Of a stretch of 42,412 nt of DNA, positions 39,607 to 42,412 are shown in pieces. A program made the position numbers and the translations under genes. The notes beneath the pieces are model-generated. The model was not told the origin of the DNA and ran no database searches. It worked only from the letters and a program-made list of their open reading frames with translations. Source of the stretch: a virus; IMG/VR virus record IMGVR_UViG_3300042904_000070, positions 1-42,412 of that record; one strand, given 5' to 3'. How positions within the stretch are numbered: the stretch's first letter is position 1; every line of letters starts with the position of its first letter.

Positions 39607-40191
39607 ATGGATCACCTGATGGTGTCCATGCGGACGGGCGTGCCCACCGCGTGGATCTCCGCTCTCGCGCGCGCTCAGAAGGTCGACGAGAACGCGGTGC
39701 TGGCCGGCGGCGCCCTGCGGGATCTCCGCCACTTCGTCGAGGTCAAGGACCTGGACATCTTCGTCGGCCCGGACGCGACCAAGGAGCGGCTCGATGCCGC
39801 CTTCGGGATGACCGGCAAGTCGAAGATCAGCAGCGGCTGTGCCTACAAGCTCGGCATGACCGACGTGGCGGCGGTCTACGAGTACAACCTCTTCGGCTGC
39901 CCCACGATCCAGGTCATCGTCCTCAAGTACTCGGTGACCATGCGCTACGTGCTGGAGCGGATCGACTTCGGCATCTGCCAGATCGGCTTCGACGGGCAGC
40001 GGGTGATCGAGACCCTGGCCTACGGGGTCGACCACCAGCAGAAGACCTTCACCGTCGCCTACTGCCCCAACGAGGACCGCCGCAGCCGAGCCCTCAAGCG
40101 CTTCGAGCGCATCTCGCAGAAGTACCCCGGCTGGAAGCTCGTGCTCCCGGAGGTCCGCACCTGGGACCTCGACGACCTCTTCACGTCCTGA
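39607..40191 (+). CDS. Nucleotidyltransferase-like protein (poly(A) polymerase/CCA-adding head domain type)
   Basis: 194 residues. VLAGGALRDLRHFVEVKDLD then IFV has the GG-x-x-RD (34-39) and D-x-D (48-50) arrangement of polymerase-beta-type nucleotidyltransferases. No C-terminal tRNA-binding domain is present. Similar short proteins occur in T7-like and related podophages near the exonuclease. Its substrate is unknown. It is followed by the junction motif TGATCTATCCACC. Confidence 0.75.
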   Translation: MDHLMVSMRTGVPTAWISALARAQKVDENAVLAGGALRDLRHFVEVKDLDIFVGPDATKERLDAAFGMTGKSKISSGCAYKLGMTDVAAVYEYNLFGCPTIQVIVLKYSVTMRYVLERIDFGICQIGFDGQRVIETLAYGVDHQQKTFTVAYCPNEDRRSRALKRFERISQKYPGWKLVLPEVRTWDLDDLFTS

Positions 40192-40210
40192 TCTATCCAC
40201 CGGAGGAACT

Positions 40211-40789
40211 ATGCGATACATGGATGACGGCGAACTCCCTGCCGTGATCGGCCTCTACAGCCCGGAGGCCCGGAGCGGCAAGGGGACCGTGGCGCGCGTC
40301 CTCGTGGACGAGTTCGGCTACACCGAGCGCCAGTTCTCGGCGCCCATCAAGGCGGCCTGGACAGGGCTGCTGGAGAGCATCGGCTGCGGAGACCTCGTGG
40401 CGGCCACCCTCGAAGGCCCCCTCAAGGAGACCGCCCTGCCGCGTGTCGGCGGGCTCAGCTTCCGCAAGTTCGCCGAGCATATCGGAGACGGCCTCCGGGG
40501 CGATAACCCCGACCTGTGGATCAAGATCATCTCGGAACAGCTGGGGGTGGACGCCTTCGCCGGCCGCCGGGTGGTCCTCTCCGATCTGCGCTACCCGAAC
40601 GAGTTCACCCTGATCAAGACCGTGGGTGGAAGCTGCGTCCGGGTGGAGCGGGCGGACGGCTACACGCGGGGCTTCAAGCAGCCCAGCGAGGGCCGGCTCG
40701 ACAACCACGACTTCGACTACACGCTGAAGGCGCACTCGCCCGAGGAGCTGGAGCTGCTCGTGCGGGCCATGTTCATGCGCCTCATGTGA
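40211..40789 (+). CDS. Deoxynucleoside monophosphate kinase
   Basis: 192 residues. GLYSPEARSGKGTVARVLVD is the P-loop (residues 14-26). FSAPIKAAWTGLLESIG, LRGDNPDLWIKIISEQL and VVLSDLRYPNEFTLIKTVGG are typical of phage dNMP kinases of the T4 gene 1 type. It phosphorylates dNMPs released from host DNA to dNDPs. GGAGGA lies just upstream. It is the last gene before the terminator hairpin and the late promoter. Confidence 0.88.
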   Translation: MRYMDDGELPAVIGLYSPEARSGKGTVARVLVDEFGYTERQFSAPIKAAWTGLLESIGCGDLVAATLEGPLKETALPRVGGLSFRKFAEHIGDGLRGDNPDLWIKIISEQLGVDAFAGRRVVLSDLRYPNEFTLIKTVGGSCVRVERADGYTRGFKQPSEGRLDNHDFDYTLKAHSPEELELLVRAMFMRLM

Positions 40790-40793
40790 CCCA

Positions 40794-40821
40794 TGGCGGG
40801 GCTCCTTCGGGGGCTCCGCCA
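40794..40821 (+). terminator. UUCG-capped hairpin before the late promoter
   Basis: A 12-pair stem: TGGCGGGGCTCC (40794-40805) with GGGGCTCCGCCA (40810-40821) around TTCG. No T-run follows. It separates the replication unit from the late promoter six bases downstream, the same hairpin-then-promoter layout as at 17367-17449. Confidence 0.65.
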
Positions 40822-40826
40822 CCCCC

Positions 40827-40853
40827 TGCGAAATACCTTCCCACTTAACCCCC
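40827..40853 (+). promoter_or_regulatory. Phage RNA polymerase promoter, late copy
   Basis: 27 bases identical to 17423-17449 (core GAAATACCTTCCCACTTAA). It is located 18 bases before the first late-operon gene. It would drive portal through terminase. Confidence 0.8.
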
Positions 40854-40870
40854 GCACAGGGATCACCTCC

Positions 40871-41068
40871 ATGCAACACGAGCAGGACTTCCCAGCCGTC
40901 CCCGAGGTGCTCCTCAAGGAGCTGGAGCGACGGTTCCCCGATCGCTGCCCCGACCCCAAGCTCACCGATCGAGAGATCTGGATGAAGGTTGGTGCGGTCC
41001 AGGTAGTGCGGTTCCTCCGTGCCCAGTTTGATGAACAACATGCGCCCCTTCATGGGGACCTGGAGTAG
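40871..41068 (+). CDS. Unrecognised small protein, first late gene
   Basis: 65 residues starting MQHEQDFPAVPEVLLKELER, then RFPDRCPDPKLTDREIWMKV and GAVQVVRFLRAQFDEQ. It is helical and acidic. The start follows the promoter closely; the ribosome site is poor. Small genes at this position upstream of the portal are common in T7-like phages; function not known to me. Confidence 0.68.
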   Translation: MQHEQDFPAVPEVLLKELERRFPDRCPDPKLTDREIWMKVGAVQVVRFLRAQFDEQHAPLHGDLE

Positions 41069-41074
41069 ACCCCA

Positions 41075-41317
41075 ATGTGTTCCCCGAAGGTCAAGACCCC
41101 CAAGCCGGCCCCGGCGCCGCCACCTCCGCCTCCCCCGCCTCCTCCGCCTCCTCCTCCTCCGCCTGCCTTCGTCCCCCCTGCCACCTCCCAGCTGAGCCCG
41201 GTGATCGGTGGTCAGAGCGACAACCCGCGGCAGGGCAGGAGCAGACTGATCATCAACCGCCGCTCCGGTGGTGCTGCCCCCAGCGCCGTCGCAGGTGGTC
41301 TCCAAATCCCACGGTAA
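41075..41317 (+). CDS. Pro-rich small virion-type protein (T7 gp7.3-like position)
   Basis: 80 residues: MCSPKVKTPKPAPAP, then a run of 15 Pro encoded by mixed CCG/CCT/CCC codons (about residues 16-30). The C-terminal RSRLIINRRSGGAAPSAVAG then GLQIPR resembles the Gly-rich '...GLNI' end of the small tail-assembly proteins found upstream of podophage portals. It lies between the first late gene and the portal. The polyproline tract might stall ribosomes unless EF-P acts. Confidence 0.72.
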   Translation: MCSPKVKTPKPAPAPPPPPPPPPPPPPPPPAFVPPATSQLSPVIGGQSDNPRQGRSRLIINRRSGGAAPSAVAGGLQIPR

Positions 41318-41343
41318 CCCCTCAAGGGGTCACGGAGTGAACC

Positions 41344-42412
41344 ATGGCTGAGGCCGGTCCTGTCATCAATCAAACCGCCTGCGCGCGGTATACCCAGCTC
41401 TCCGGCCTCCGCGAGCCCTACCTCAAGCGTGGCCGGGAGATCTCCAAGCTGACCATCCCGAGCCTGCTCCCCGATAGTGGGCACACCGCGTCATCGAACC
41501 TGTACCAGACCTTCCAGAGCGTCGGCGCCCGAGGCGTCAACAACCTCGCCTCGAAGCTGCTGCTGTCGCTCCTGCCGCCCAACAGCCCCTTCTTCCGGCT
41601 CGCCGCGGACGACTTCGTCCTGGAGCAGGCCAAGCAGCAAGGTGGTGACGAGGCCGCGACTGAGATCCAGAATGGCCTGGCTCGCTACGAGCGGGCCGTC
41701 ATGGACGACATCGAGACCAAGGCCGATCGGGTCGCTCTCGGTGAGGCCATGAAGCACCTCCTGGTCCCCGGCAACGTCCTCCTTCACGACGACGAGGAGG
41801 TCGGCCTCCGGGTCTTCCACCTCGACAGCTTCGTCTGCCAGCGCGACCCACGCGGCAACGTGGTCGAGATCGTGGTCAAGGAGAGCGTCTCCCCCACGGT
41901 CCTCCCCGAGGAGGTCCGCGAGGCGGCCATGAAGGACGCCCCTGTGAGCACCGACCCCAACGCGACGGTCGACATCTACACCTGGATCAAGCGGGTGCCC
42001 CGCCAGTGGGCCATCCACCAGGAAGTCACCTGTGGCGAGGCCATTCCGGGCAGCCGGGGCACCTACCCCCTGGACGCCCTGCCGTGGCACCCCCTGCGCA
42101 TGGTCCGCATCGCTGGTGAGGACTACGGTCGCGGCTACGTCGAGGAGTTCTACGGCGACCTCAAGTCGCTCGAAGGCCTATCGAAGGCGATCGTCGAGGG
42201 TACGGCTGCCGCCGCCAAGGTGCTGCTCCTGGTCAACCCCAACGGCACGACCAAGAAGCAGACCCTAGCCGAGGCCCCCAATGGGGCCATCCGCGAGGGC
42301 AACGCCGAGGACGTCTCCGTCGTCCAGATGGAGAAGTTCAACGACTTCCGGGTCGCCCTGGAGACCATCGCCCGGATCGAGAACCGGCTGGCCCAGGCCT
42401 TCCTGCTCAACA
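41344..42412 (+). CDS. Portal (head-tail connector) protein, N-terminal part
   Basis: First 356 codons of the portal gene, running off the right edge. It starts MAEAGPVINQTACARYTQLS. It has the N-terminal signature LKRGREISKLTIPSLLPDSG, then FQSVGARGVNNLASKLLLSL LPPNSPFF, and ends at RIENRLAQAFLLN, which leads directly into the C-terminal part seen at base 2. Together they make about 520 residues, the size of T7 gp8 (536). Confidence 0.95.
   Translation, partial: MAEAGPVINQTACARYTQLSGLREPYLKRGREISKLTIPSLLPDSGHTASSNLYQTFQSVGARGVNNLASKLLLSLLPPNSPFFRLAADDFVLEQAKQQGGDEAATEIQNGLARYERAVMDDIETKADRVALGEAMKHLLVPGNVLLHDDEEVGLRVFHLDSFVCQRDPRGNVVEIVVKESVSPTVLPEEVREAAMKDAPVSTDPNATVDIYTWIKRVPRQWAIHQEVTCGEAIPGSRGTYPLDALPWHPLRMVRIAGEDYGRGYVEEFYGDLKSLEGLSKAIVEGTAAAAKVLLLVNPNGTTKKQTLAEAPNGAIREGNAEDVSVVQMEKFNDFRVALETIARIENRLAQAFLLN

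Noticed and set aside
19154-40789. DNA ligase, and homologues of T7 gp0.3 (Ocr), gp0.7 kinase and gp2.
   Set aside because: No protein in the early or replication regions shows the ligase KxDG motif, or resembles gp0.3, gp0.7 or gp2; weak absence evidence for the small proteins.

Overview
The window is almost the whole genome of a T7-like podophage (Autographiviridae type), GC-rich, with every gene on the + strand. The sequence is opened inside the portal gene: its first 356 codons lie at the right edge (41344-42412) and its last 159 codons at the left edge (2-481). The two edges are out of phase, so a few bases are missing between them. Rotated to T7 order, the map starts in a long non-coding region (about 17.4-19.15 kb). 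Then come a cluster of small early genes (19.15-24.7 kb), a lysogeny module (24.9-27.3 kb), a single-subunit RNA polymerase (27.3-29.8 kb), DNA metabolism genes (30.9-40.8 kb) and the virion, lysis and packaging operon (40.9-42.4 plus 0-17.35 kb). The host is probably an alphaproteobacterium. This is inferred from base composition, from the integrase/tRNA-Leu arrangement known in T7-like phages of Alphaproteobacteria, and from an exported protein family I recall from that class; it is not proven.

Late region: portal, scaffold, a small membrane protein, an overlapping Rz/Rz1 spanin pair, an SGNH-hydrolase virion protein, major capsid, tail tubular A and B, internal virion proteins A-D, a holin-like protein, and the small and large terminase. 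There is no tail-fibre gene at the usual place after the gp16 homologue. The SGNH protein between the spanins and the capsid is the best receptor-binding candidate.

Left-end region: a terminator-like hairpin and a phage promoter (17.37-17.45 kb) are followed by about 1.7 kb without credible genes. It holds a pyrimidine-rich stretch, GC-rich short repeats, a possible host promoter near 18.5 kb, and about 530 bases (18600-19130) packed with perfect stems, including a 9-bp long-range helix and a GNRA-capped hairpin. That is the strongest candidate here for an undescribed structured RNA. About nineteen tightly packed small genes follow, mostly unrecognised; the exceptions are a GP88-family protein, an L7/L12-like protein and a DUF2786 protein.

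Lysogeny module: a MarR-like regulator, a small unknown gene, a tyrosine integrase and two small genes, then a complete tRNA-Leu(CAA) flanked on both sides by copies of TGTTGCGT. This looks like attP with arm-type integrase sites. The polymerase gene lies just beyond it, so integration would detach the polymerase from the early promoter.

Three near-identical promoters (core AATACCTTCCCACTTAA) at 17.4, 29.8 and 40.8 kb divide the genome into left-end/early, replication and late units. Replication genes are SSB, endonuclease I, a GH108 muramidase, primase-helicase, a MazG-like protein, DNA polymerase, 5'-3' exonuclease, a nucleotidyltransferase-like protein and a dNMP kinase. I found no DNA ligase, and no recognisable homologue of T7 gp0.3, gp0.7 or gp2.
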